Origin: Bin80 sp965116685
Lineage (GTDB): Bacteria > Bacteroidota > Rhodothermia > Rhodothermales > Bin80
Direction: 5' to 3'
Assembly: GCA_965116685.1 (NCBI GenBank)
Contig: OZ220707.1
Coordinates: 62,001-126,000 of the forward strand
DNA: 64,000 nucleotides
The translations under genes were made by a program, and so were the position numbers. Under the pieces are notes generated by a model. That model was not told the DNA's origin. It did no database searches and worked only from the letters and a program-made list of their open reading frames with translations. Shown in pieces: positions 53,211-61,601 of this stretch (the stretch's first letter is position 1; each line of letters starts with the position of its first letter).

Positions 53211-54919
53211 GTCAGAGCAATGCCGATCAGGCACGCCTGATCATTGGAGAATTGGTGCGTTGTGGGATTGACCAGTTTGTTATCGCTCCAGGCTTTCGAA
53301 GTGCGCCCCTTGCCTTGGCTGCGGCCAGTCATCCGTCTACTCAAGTGACCATCCATTTTGATGAACGGGGCAGTGCATTTTTTGCGCTGGGGTACGGCCG
53401 GGTAACCCGTAAACCGTGTGTTTGGATCACCACCTCAGGGACAGCGGTAGCCAACGGCCTTCCCGCTGTAGTAGAATCTGCCATGGATGAGGTCCCATTG
53501 ATTTGCCTCACGGCAGATCGCCCTCCAGAGCTTCGTGACACCGGTGCAAATCAAACGATTGACCAAGTTCACATCTTTGGCCGTTATTCTAGGTGGTTTG
53601 CAGATTTGCCTGCTCCCACCGCGGAGCAGGATGCGTCATTTATCCGCACTACAATTGATTATGCAGTACACCGGGCGCTCAGCGGCCCCGTACATCTGAA
53701 TTGTATGTTTAGGGAGCCGTTATTAGAGAAGAAGGACAAAGATCATTCGATCCCGGCAATTCCATGGACAACGGAAGGAGCTCCTGGAACAGTCTATCAA
53801 ACGGAAGCCAAATCTACAGTTACCCTGGATGATCGGTTGCTGCAGAAAATCTCCAGTGCTCAGCGTGGGCTGATAGTATCAGGAAGATTACAAACCCTTG
53901 AGGAAGCAGAGGCCATCAGTGTGTTGGCCAATCACTTAGGATGGCCTCTAATTGCAGATATTTGCGCTCCAGTCCCTGCCATAGGGAATTCGGTGAATTT
54001 TTTTGATCTGATTGTGCGCAGTAAACCTTTTGTACAAAGGCATCAACCAGATATAGTCCTGCACTTCGGAGGCCCATTGGTATCGAAAGAGTTGCAGAAT
54101 TTTTTGGCCAACTCTCCCTCTAAAGCGTATGTGGCGATTTCGCCATCGGATAGTAGGATTGATCCATGCCACACAGTAACAGATCGTGTCCAATCAACGA
54201 TCCCCGATTTTTGTGATGGCCTATTAAATATTCCATCTGACAATCCATCTGGCAGGACATGGCTAGACGCGTGGATATGTGCAGATGCGGCGGTTCGGCA
54301 CACACTTTCGGATGTGCTGCAGAAGCACCTCTCTGAGCCATCTCTGGCATGGATACTCTCCGATCTATTGGACAGCACGAATTGGGTGTTCGGTGCCAAC
54401 AGCATGCCGATTAGAGACTTACAGGCGTTTCTCCGGCGAGATAAAAATGCCCCACGAGTTTTTGCAAATCGCGGTGCCAGTGGCATTGATGGTACTCTTG
54501 CCACGGTTGCAGGGATTGCGAAAGCTCAGTCTAGCTATGGGACTGTCCTGCTAGGAGATTTGGCCATGTTGCATGACGTGAACTCACTGAGCCTCCTGAG
54601 AGAGCGTGACGTAATCATTGTTGTGATTAACAATAATGGGGGCGGTATCTTTCACATGCTTCCGGTTGCCTTGGGTCATGAAGAGTTTGAAAAAGTTCTG
54701 GGAACCCCCCATGGCATGGATTTTCGATGGGCTACCGCGCAGTTTCAGATTCCATATTCCTCGGCGGATTCCTGCGAGGAGTTTCGGAAAATCTGGCAAT
54801 CTGCGGCATCTTCATCAGGCCCATATCTGATTGAAGTGCAAACAGATCGGGCACAGAATGCAGAATTACATACCGCTCTCTACCGCCTTGCCGGCGAAGC
54901 AGTTCAGAGTGCGATTTAG
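53207..54919 (+). CDS. menD: SEPHCHC synthase (2-succinyl-5-enolpyruvyl-6-hydroxy-3-cyclohexene-1-carboxylate synthase)
   Basis: 570 residues. VIAPGFRSAPLALAAASHPS and HFDERGSAFFALGYGR (Glu for ThDP activation), TTSGTAVANGLPAVVE, LTADRPPELRDTGANQTIDQ and the C-terminal ThDP motif GDLAMLHDVNSL with VINNNGGGIF are all in place. It adds succinic semialdehyde, formed from 2-oxoglutarate on ThDP, to isochorismate. Overlaps menF by 4 nt and is followed by menB after 17 nt. Confidence 0.96.
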   Translation: MSQSNADQARLIIGELVRCGIDQFVIAPGFRSAPLALAAASHPSTQVTIHFDERGSAFFALGYGRVTRKPCVWITTSGTAVANGLPAVVESAMDEVPLICLTADRPPELRDTGANQTIDQVHIFGRYSRWFADLPAPTAEQDASFIRTTIDYAVHRALSGPVHLNCMFREPLLEKKDKDHSIPAIPWTTEGAPGTVYQTEAKSTVTLDDRLLQKISSAQRGLIVSGRLQTLEEAEAISVLANHLGWPLIADICAPVPAIGNSVNFFDLIVRSKPFVQRHQPDIVLHFGGPLVSKELQNFLANSPSKAYVAISPSDSRIDPCHTVTDRVQSTIPDFCDGLLNIPSDNPSGRTWLDAWICADAAVRHTLSDVLQKHLSEPSLAWILSDLLDSTNWVFGANSMPIRDLQAFLRRDKNAPRVFANRGASGIDGTLATVAGIAKAQSSYGTVLLGDLAMLHDVNSLSLLRERDVIIVVINNNGGGIFHMLPVALGHEEFEKVLGTPHGMDFRWATAQFQIPYSSADSCEEFRKIWQSAASSSGPYLIEVQTDRAQNAELHTALYRLAGEAVQSAI

Positions 54920-54936
54920 AATCATTGATTACGATT

Positions 54937-55821
54937 ATGTCCAATAAAAAACACCACTTCACATACCGACCCATCGTCGAGGGCCCGATAGAATGGGAAA
55001 GTTGCGGCGACTACACGGATATTCTGTATGAGAAAGGAATTGCAGATATGGAAACGGCAGGGATTGCAAAAGTGACCATCAATCGCCCAGAGGTTCGGAA
55101 TGCTTTTCGTCCGCTGACGGTGGCAGAGATGCAGGATGCCTTTGCAAAGGCACGTGATGATGCATCCATTGGCGTCATTATTTTGACTGGAGAAGGGCCA
55201 GATGCATTTTGCTCTGGCGGGGATCAGCGTATTCGGGGAGATCACGGATATACGGAACAAGGCTCGGGGGCGCAACGCTTAAATGTTCTTGATCTGCAGA
55301 GACAGATTCGAACCTGTCCAAAGCCTGTGATCGCCATGGTTGCAGGGTGGGCGGTAGGTGGAGGCCATGTATTACATGTTATCTGCGATCTCACGATTGC
55401 CGCAGATAATGCCAAGTTTATGCAGACGGGCCCGAAGGTTGGCTCGTTTGATGGTGGTTATGGGGCAAGCTATCTTGCCCGTCATGTAGGCCAGAAAAAA
55501 GCCAGGGAGATCTGGTTTTTATGCCGGCCCTACAATGCTTCAGAAGCTTTGGAAATGGGACTCGTAAATACGGTGGTAAAGCTGGATGACCTGGAGCGTA
55601 CTACGGTACAGTGGTGTAGAGAAATTCTCATGAATTCGAATATTGCCATCCGGTTGCTGAAGGCTGGATTTAATGCAGATTGTGACGGACAGGCAGGCCT
55701 GCAGGAGTTGGCAGGACATGCAACAATGTTGTTTTATATGACCGAGGAGGGGCAGGAGGGGAAGAATGCATACCTGAGTAAACGCCCACCAAACTTTGAC
55801 AAGGACGGATATAAGCCATGA
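54937..55821 (+). CDS. menB: 1,4-dihydroxy-2-naphthoyl-CoA synthase
   Basis: 294 residues from the ATG at 54937 (a TTG 12 nt upstream is possible). INRPEVRNAFRPLTVAEMQD, AFCSGGDQRIRGDHGY, MVAGWAVGGGHVLHVICDLT and GSFDGGYGASYLAR are crotonase motifs of the MenB subgroup, and KRPPNFDKDGYKP is the usual end. It closes the second ring of OSB-CoA to give DHNA-CoA. menA overlaps its 3' end by 4 nt (ATGA). menH, which acts between menD and menC, is not in the window. Confidence 0.95.
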   Translation: MSNKKHHFTYRPIVEGPIEWESCGDYTDILYEKGIADMETAGIAKVTINRPEVRNAFRPLTVAEMQDAFAKARDDASIGVIILTGEGPDAFCSGGDQRIRGDHGYTEQGSGAQRLNVLDLQRQIRTCPKPVIAMVAGWAVGGGHVLHVICDLTIAADNAKFMQTGPKVGSFDGGYGASYLARHVGQKKAREIWFLCRPYNASEALEMGLVNTVVKLDDLERTTVQWCREILMNSNIAIRLLKAGFNADCDGQAGLQELAGHATMLFYMTEEGQEGKNAYLSKRPPNFDKDGYKP

Positions 55822-56702
55822 GCGGGAGCCGGATCCATGCTTGGGTTTTGGCGTCTCGTCCGAAGACGCTGCCCGTTGCAATCGCTCCCATTCTTGTGGC
55901 GTCCGCAATGGCATGGGACGATGGTGGCTTCAATTTTGGCGTTGTCCTAGTTGCAGCGGCCTGTGCGCTTCTGATCACGATTGGGACAAACTTCTGTAAT
56001 GACTACGCTGACTTTGTGAGCGGTGCAGATACAAAGGATCGAAAAGGCCCTACACGTGCCACCCAAGCCGGCTTAATCTCTCCCCATCATGTCAAGGTGG
56101 CCACCATTGTGGTATTTTCCCTTGCAACAGTTCTGGGAATGGTTCTGGTCTATCGCGGTGGTTGGGGAGTTCTTGTCATTGGTTTTGCATCCATCCTGGC
56201 AGGAATACTTTACACGGCCGGTCCATGGCCGTATGGCTACAAAGGTCTGGGAGATTTATTCGTCCTGATTTTCTTTGGCCCGGTAGCTGTTGGGGGAACC
56301 TACTACGTCCAGACACTGGAGATTACATCAAGTGTGATCATTGCTGGTTTTGCACCTGGTTTATTATCCGTAGCAATCCTGACCGTCAATAATATTCGTG
56401 ACATAGTAGAGGATCGCAAAGCAAATAAAAAAACATTGGTGGTTCGGTTTGGGCGCAAATTTGGCATTGGTCTATGGATTGGCTGCGTCATCATTGCAGC
56501 CCTGTTACCGCTCGATTTTGTGCGTGTTACCGGTGATCATGTGTGGGCGGGGTTTACCGCCTTAATCTTGATCCCAGCCATGAGCATTCTGCACAAGCTC
56601 ATTACGACTCATGATGCTGCTGACCTGAACCCACTCCTTGGGCAAACGGCATTGTTGCTCCTTGCCTACAGTGTGATTTTTGCGCTGGGATGGGGCATTT
56701 AA
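55818..56702 (+). CDS. menA: 1,4-dihydroxy-2-naphthoate prenyltransferase
   Basis: 294 residues, eight to nine membrane helices. TNFCNDYADFVSGADTKDRK is the UbiA-type first Asp-rich motif (NDYxD), GPTRATQAGLISP follows, and TVNNIRDIVEDRKANKKTLV with VRFGRK is the second. It attaches the polyprenyl tail to DHNA, giving demethylmenaquinone, at the inner membrane. The isoprenoid precursor is made through Dxr in this window. Overlaps menB by 4 nt. Confidence 0.95.
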   Translation: MSGSRIHAWVLASRPKTLPVAIAPILVASAMAWDDGGFNFGVVLVAAACALLITIGTNFCNDYADFVSGADTKDRKGPTRATQAGLISPHHVKVATIVVFSLATVLGMVLVYRGGWGVLVIGFASILAGILYTAGPWPYGYKGLGDLFVLIFFGPVAVGGTYYVQTLEITSSVIIAGFAPGLLSVAILTVNNIRDIVEDRKANKKTLVVRFGRKFGIGLWIGCVIIAALLPLDFVRVTGDHVWAGFTALILIPAMSILHKLITTHDAADLNPLLGQTALLLLAYSVIFALGWGI

Positions 56703-56756
56703 AAGCGAGCAGTGTATCATTGAAAAATCTATTGATAATTCTCCAATCTGGTTGTT

Positions 56757-57281
56757 ATGGTAAACCGAATCAATAAAACATTGGAGAGGCGGTTGAGTCA
56801 TTCGCTGAACTTTCTGCGTGCTGCGTCTACTCCTCCAGCGCGAATTCTTGACTTGGGCATCCCAAATGAACTCGGCAGGCGGATGCAGCTTGCGGGATAC
56901 GTGGTCACAAACACAGAAGGAGATCTGGAACAGATTGCCACTCCTCTTGGAGCGGATGCAGATCTCGTAACCGCATTTGAGATTCTGGAACACTTGGTCT
57001 CCCCCTACAACGTCCTGCGTGCAATCCAAGCCCCCAGACTTATTGCGACGGTACCACTTCGTTTATGGTTTGCATCCGCGTATTGCAACCCATCTGATCC
57101 ATGGGACCGGCATTTTCATGAATTTGAAGACTGGCAGTTTGATTGGCTCCTGGAGCAGGCCGGATGGAAAATCATTCGCACTGAAAAATGGACCAGCTAC
57201 GGCGCATGTATAGGGATCCGCCCATTTCTTCGTCGATTCACACCGCGTTATTATGCGGTTGAAGCCATTCGACCTGGTTAA
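56757..57281 (+). CDS. short SAM-methyltransferase-like protein
   Basis: 174 residues. PPARILDLGIPNELGRRMQL is where a class I methyltransferase has its SAM-binding GxGxG loop, but here the glycines are replaced. DADLVTAFEILEHLVSPYNV is a good motif II/III (type 11 methyltransferase style), and HFHEFEDWQFDWLLEQAGWK fits the end of the fold. At 174 residues it is shorter than UbiE/MenG (about 240), so it should not be called the demethylmenaquinone methyltransferase on position alone. It follows menA by 54 nt. Substrate unknown; possibly a sugar or glycan methylase. Confidence 0.6.
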   Translation: MVNRINKTLERRLSHSLNFLRAASTPPARILDLGIPNELGRRMQLAGYVVTNTEGDLEQIATPLGADADLVTAFEILEHLVSPYNVLRAIQAPRLIATVPLRLWFASAYCNPSDPWDRHFHEFEDWQFDWLLEQAGWKIIRTEKWTSYGACIGIRPFLRRFTPRYYAVEAIRPG

Positions 57282-57308
57282 CGCATGTCAATGGTCAAAT
57301 ATTGGAGG

Positions 57309-58331
57309 TCATAATTCGCTCAGAATTGACAAGTCCAGATCAGATTTCTTTATCAAGCATCTGTCGAATTGCGGTCGTGGATGATTCAACGGCAGTGGAT
57401 CTATGAGTACATCGTGTTTGAATACATTGTAGGTGTCCAAGCCATGCACTTCCTCAGGAATGGTTCTCGCTAATTCGACCAGTCCCAGCATCCCGATGCC
57501 GGATTCATAGGAAGAGCTGATGGTACATCGGATGTGATCAGCTTGCGCCTGTTTCATCTTTTCAATGGCTCCGGTCATTCCTCCTGAAAGGGTAGGTTTA
57601 AGAACATAAACATCGGCAAATTGACGGTACTGTTCTGCGTCCGGCTCACGGAGGGTTTCATCCAGTGCCAGGGGGATATGACTGGATTGGGCAAACGCCG
57701 CAAGATCAGCCTTATCCTCCAGCGGTTCTTCAATGTAATCAAGCGTCAGGTGACGTGTGGCATCGAGGAATGCCTGAGCAGCTTGTAGGGTCCACGCCCG
57801 GTTTGCGTCAATGCGAACATCTATATCGGGGTTTTCACTGCAAACCGAGTGTACGAACTCAAGATCTTCGTCCAGTGCCTGCCTTCCAACCTTGATCTTT
57901 ACCGCCCGGTAGCCATGGAGTGTAGCCACTGACTCGGGATTTTCATGATCCTGCCGATTCAGCAGTCTGCAGCATGCGACCGGTGGCAATTCAGTCTCGG
58001 GTTGATTCCTTATTACTGCATCCAGATTGAATTGAGCGAACTCAAATCCAAATCGGACAGAAGGGCAGAGCTTGGATGCTCTAAAATCAAGAGACTCTAT
58101 CGGGATGCCTGGAAGCAATTTTGCAAGGGTGGTTGCCTGGGATTGCGCTTTTGAAAAGGATTCCTGGCTGAATCCTGGCAGCGGAGCAATATCTCCCCAA
58201 CCTTCGTCATCCTCACTTCGAAAACAAACCAGAAGCCCATTCCGATACGAATAAGGCTGATTCTTCCATGTGATGGGATGCATCAGCGGCAATTGATATC
58301 GGTAGAGATTAACCGAGTCAATAATTCTCAT
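57309..58331 (-). CDS. menC: o-succinylbenzoate synthase
   Basis: 340 residues of the enolase superfamily. RAVKIKVGRQALDEDLEFV holds the KxK catalytic pair, DVRIDANRAW the first metal Asp, DYIEEPLEDKADL the Glu, and IPLALDETLREPD the last Asp; YVLKPTLSGGM supplies the opposite lysine. It dehydrates SHCHC to o-succinylbenzoate. Unlike the other men genes it is on the minus strand, convergent with the methyltransferase-like gene (27-nt gap). Its start faces the accessory insert at 58332-60208. Confidence 0.92.
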   Translation of the reverse strand: MRIIDSVNLYRYQLPLMHPITWKNQPYSYRNGLLVCFRSEDDEGWGDIAPLPGFSQESFSKAQSQATTLAKLLPGIPIESLDFRASKLCPSVRFGFEFAQFNLDAVIRNQPETELPPVACCRLLNRQDHENPESVATLHGYRAVKIKVGRQALDEDLEFVHSVCSENPDIDVRIDANRAWTLQAAQAFLDATRHLTLDYIEEPLEDKADLAAFAQSSHIPLALDETLREPDAEQYRQFADVYVLKPTLSGGMTGAIEKMKQAQADHIRCTISSSYESGIGMLGLVELARTIPEEVHGLDTYNVFKHDVLIDPLPLNHPRPQFDRCLIKKSDLDLSILSEL

Positions 58332-58616
58332 TCTAAAAATTATAGGCTAAGGCTGCATCTTTCGTTGGTTTCAGTGTACTTAAGGTCAAATTTCTGCATA
58401 TTCCGACCATGTGGGACACCATTCCGAACGATCTGGGGCACTTATGTGTTGTCATGCTGTCCTTCATGATTCTGTGGATTCGATGATCAATTCTTGTTCT
58501 GCTTTTACCTTGTGCATGTAGTCACCGGTCAACTGAATTTTGTGTGCATTGTTGACTAATTTCCATCCTGGGAAATTACAATCTACCCATATTAGTAACG
58601 CTGTTTAGTCCAGGCA

Positions 58617-58988
58617 ATGTATTTTGCCAACTTCGCCAACCAATTTATGCAACACTCTCGAAAAACGGATGTAAGAGAAATGGTCAGTCTCGGCCTTAAA
58701 CTGCCACAAGTATTCATAGTCATGAACACTATCACACAAGGTTGTTGTCAAATTAAGAGGATAGAAAATTTGGGAAGAAAGATCATTCTTGATAATGACA
58801 CCGAATGGGAAATTTATTTCCTTGATTCCATTAAATCATCACTGTGGTTACCATATAGCAAGGTCACCGTGAGAAGTAAGAACGAGATTGATTCATGGAA
58901 GGTACTGACCAATGCGATATATCCCTACACAACTATCATAGAACATGTTGATTCCGGTAAGATGGTTGGTGCGAAGAGGTTGAAGTGA
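58617..58988 (+). CDS. hypothetical protein, possibly with a small beta domain
   Basis: 123 residues from the ATG at 58617; Met36 (58722) is an alternative start. The C-terminal 85 residues (CQIKRIENLGRKIILDNDTE, WEIYFLDSIKSSLWLPYSKV, ending IEHVDSGKMVGAKRL) follow the pattern of short beta-rich proteins of the type ...I..GsxIxLeDGsxWxI...D...xxxWxpGDxVxV. No named family is assigned. It lies 24 nt upstream of the FRG gene, same strand, in an AT-rich insert, so the two may form one operon. Confidence 0.55.
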   Translation: MYFANFANQFMQHSRKTDVREMVSLGLKLPQVFIVMNTITQGCCQIKRIENLGRKIILDNDTEWEIYFLDSIKSSLWLPYSKVTVRSKNEIDSWKVLTNAIYPYTTIIEHVDSGKMVGAKRLK

Positions 58989-59012
58989 CGCATATCCATC
59001 TTTTGATGCGTT

Positions 59013-59921
59013 ATGGGATCGATGATAAAAGAGAAAAAACTCGAAGACGCGGAGTCTTTATGGTCTGAATTAGGTAGCCTTCAAAAGGATTCCAATTCGG
59101 ACAACGAAGTAATTTACAGGGGACACGCAAACGCTAATTGGAAGCTTATTCCAACGGGGCTGCGTCCTAAAGAAGCAAAGCAATTAAAAGAATTGTTTAG
59201 AGATGATTTGAAGTCTGAAAAGCAGGCTTGGGCTGAATTTAGAATGTTACGGCAGTTCATATATAACTGCGATCAGGCAGGTGCTACCATCCCCAATGAT
59301 TCGGTTAGATTTCGGGAGAGATACCTAATAGAGGAGAATTTTATCAAATACTCTGACGATCCAAGCAAATGGCCTGGCGATGAATTCCTTGAACCTATGG
59401 CTTTGGCAAGACTCCATGGCCTCCCTACAAGACTCCTTGACTGGACTACAAATCCCTATGTGGCTGTTTACTTCGCTGTCAGCGAAGCACTCAATGTACA
59501 ATCTGGATGGGATGACAGGGAAAGGCTTGCTGTATTCGCCTTAGAAAAGGGAGCGTATTCAAATAATCGTCGTGGTCCAATCAGGATACTTCGCGTGTGC
59601 GGTTCCATATCTCAAAACGTAGTCGCTCAGCAGGGGCTTTTCACGGTTCATCCAATATGTGAAAAAATGGGGGATCCCGTTGTTGTCAAGAGTTTAGAGG
59701 AGTACCTACCATCTGATCAACCTGTTCTAAAGCTTACCGTACCAGTCAGAGAATGTGTAAATCTTTATAAATTATGCAACCAGTTTGGCTTCAATGCAGC
59801 CCGATTATTTCCCAGTGTAGATGGTGCGAGTAGGTCTGTCATTGACGAATTACTACACACTCTTGCTCATAATAAATCATTGATAGATCATAAGCCTCTT
59901 CTCGGTATGTTGAGATCATGA
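59013..59921 (+). CDS. FRG-domain protein
   Basis: 302 residues; a second Met at residue 4 could be the start. VIYRGHANANWKLIPTGLR (33-51) and ALARLHGLPTRLLDWTTNPY followed by VAVYFAV (130-156) are the two halves of the FRG domain (named for its Phe/Tyr-rich, Gly-containing motif). The domain's biochemical activity is not established; FRG genes are scattered, often seen in mobile or defence regions. Here it is in an AT-rich stretch that separates menC from menE. The C-terminal 130 residues are less conserved, with a VAQQGLFTVHPI segment typical of the family. No membrane part or signal. Confidence 0.82.
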   Translation: MGSMIKEKKLEDAESLWSELGSLQKDSNSDNEVIYRGHANANWKLIPTGLRPKEAKQLKELFRDDLKSEKQAWAEFRMLRQFIYNCDQAGATIPNDSVRFRERYLIEENFIKYSDDPSKWPGDEFLEPMALARLHGLPTRLLDWTTNPYVAVYFAVSEALNVQSGWDDRERLAVFALEKGAYSNNRRGPIRILRVCGSISQNVVAQQGLFTVHPICEKMGDPVVVKSLEEYLPSDQPVLKLTVPVRECVNLYKLCNQFGFNAARLFPSVDGASRSVIDELLHTLAHNKSLIDHKPLLGMLRS

Positions 59922-60208
59922 CTTAGCAAAATTTACACTGAGATCAAATGATGCCTTTTGAAAACCAGGGTCTTCGACTTTTTTAGAGAATATCTTACTT
60001 TTCGGGATCCTCTAGGGTAACGGTCCAGTCCTTCGAGATGGAGGTAGATTGCGTTGGCAAATCGCTCTCTATTATAGAATACTCGGCACCAGCTTTGATG
60101 GCTCTGATCCGACTGTTGATGCTTCTGCCTGACCGTTACAGACGTTGAGGATAATCTCATTCATAATGCCCCATAAGTGAGACTTCACGGTATCACCGCT
60201 ATCTTTCA

Positions 60209-61537
60209 TTGGATCCAATCGACATCTCATGGTCCAGAATAGTCAGCATTCCTAACCTTTGTGCGCCCCGGTACAGTGACGATAATCCCCAGCGAATGAC
60301 TCGTAGTTTCCTACCTGGTGTGGGGATTTGTCTTGAAACCAATTGGTCGACAGTTGGGATCGTTTTGGAATGCATCCAGAATGAGGTGCCAGTGTGCATG
60401 CTAAGTATGCAGTGGCCAGGTGCCTACGTGGATCGGGCGTTGGATCAATTAGGGATTAAAAATGTCGTGACTACAAGAAAAGACCTCAAGACCAATCGAA
60501 TTAATCCAGACTCCTACGATACAAACCGTGTGGATTATCCGAAAATTCGTGAGGGTTCTGGCAAGATTGCCACAATACTGTATACCTCAGGCACCTCCAG
60601 CGAGCCCAAAGCTGTGGCACATACCTTGAACAATCATATTGCCAGTGCTAAAAGTGCCTGTTCGAAGCTGAATTTAGGTCGTGGTGACCGGTGGCTGCTC
60701 AGTCTCCCCCTTTGGCACGTATCTGGCATGAGCATCGTCTTCCGATGTTTAATGTCGGGGGCAAAAATCGTGATTCCCGATCCGGAAATGCCGCTTATAG
60801 AAGCACTATCCATCCATAAAATTACCCATGTATCCATGGTCGCTGCCCAGCTCATGCAGGTCATGGATCAGCCGCCCCCTGCAAGTCTACGTGCCGCCAT
60901 TGTAGGAGGTGGGCCTACACCTCATCATGTTCTGGATCAGGGCATAAAAACGGGCTGGCCGATTCAAACAACATACGGGTTGACCGAAACGAGCTCCATG
61001 GTGACACTCAGTGATCAGGGATTCCCCTACGGCGCCTCAGGACATATACTTCAAGGGAATGAACTTAAGATTGCCAAAGATGGCGAAATCCTGGTCCGTA
61101 GCCCGGCGGTGTGTTTGGGATACCTGCATGGAGGCAGCGTGCAAAGTGCGGTGGATAATGGTGGCTGGCTCCATACCGGTGATCTGGGAAAGCTGGACCC
61201 GACTGGGCAACTGTATGTTTTGGGGCGTAAGGACAATATGTTTATTTCAGGAGGCGAAAATATTAGTCCTGAAGAAATCGAACAGGTCCTGCACTCATTC
61301 CCTGAAGTCCAGGAATCCATCGTGGTACCGGTGCCCGATCGCAGATTTGGTCAACGCCCGGTAGCCTTTATTCGTGGAGGTGTAGATTTTGATGATCTAA
61401 CACATTTTCTTGCCCAACGCCTTCCAAAATTCAAAATCCCAGCTTTTTATTCTTGGCCGGCAGAGATATCTTCAACCTCTCTCAAGCATAATCGAAAATC
61501 GTTGACTAATTTGGCGATTCGGCACCAGAATATGTAA
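60209..61537 (+). CDS. menE: o-succinylbenzoate-CoA ligase
   Basis: 442 residues from a TTG start at 60209; no ATG fits before residue 30, so TTG is likely. ATILYTSGTSSEPKAVAHT is the P-loop of acyl-adenylate enzymes, TTYGLTETSSMVTLS the adenine motif, GWLHTGDLGKLDPTGQLYVL and GRKDNMFISGGENISPEEIE the hinge, and SLKHNRKSL the region with the catalytic Lys. It makes OSB-CoA for MenB. It is separated from the rest of the men genes by menC (minus) and the FRG insert. The upstream 287 nt hold no supported gene. Confidence 0.9.
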   Translation: MDPIDISWSRIVSIPNLCAPRYSDDNPQRMTRSFLPGVGICLETNWSTVGIVLECIQNEVPVCMLSMQWPGAYVDRALDQLGIKNVVTTRKDLKTNRINPDSYDTNRVDYPKIREGSGKIATILYTSGTSSEPKAVAHTLNNHIASAKSACSKLNLGRGDRWLLSLPLWHVSGMSIVFRCLMSGAKIVIPDPEMPLIEALSIHKITHVSMVAAQLMQVMDQPPPASLRAAIVGGGPTPHHVLDQGIKTGWPIQTTYGLTETSSMVTLSDQGFPYGASGHILQGNELKIAKDGEILVRSPAVCLGYLHGGSVQSAVDNGGWLHTGDLGKLDPTGQLYVLGRKDNMFISGGENISPEEIEQVLHSFPEVQESIVVPVPDRRFGQRPVAFIRGGVDFDDLTHFLAQRLPKFKIPAFYSWPAEISSTSLKHNRKSLTNLAIRHQNM

Positions 61538-61601
61538 GTTCTCATACTGGATTGATGATTATTTTGAGGCGTATCGTCGGGGTTACCATTTCTTACGTGT
61601 C

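Noticed and set aside
56757..57281. Call as demethylmenaquinone methyltransferase (menG)
   Set aside because: Too short and lacking the glycine loop; position next to menA is not enough.
59933..60160. 75-codon minus-strand frame with a vaguely transposase-like segment
   Set aside because: Similarity is too weak to name a family and no inverted repeats flank it.
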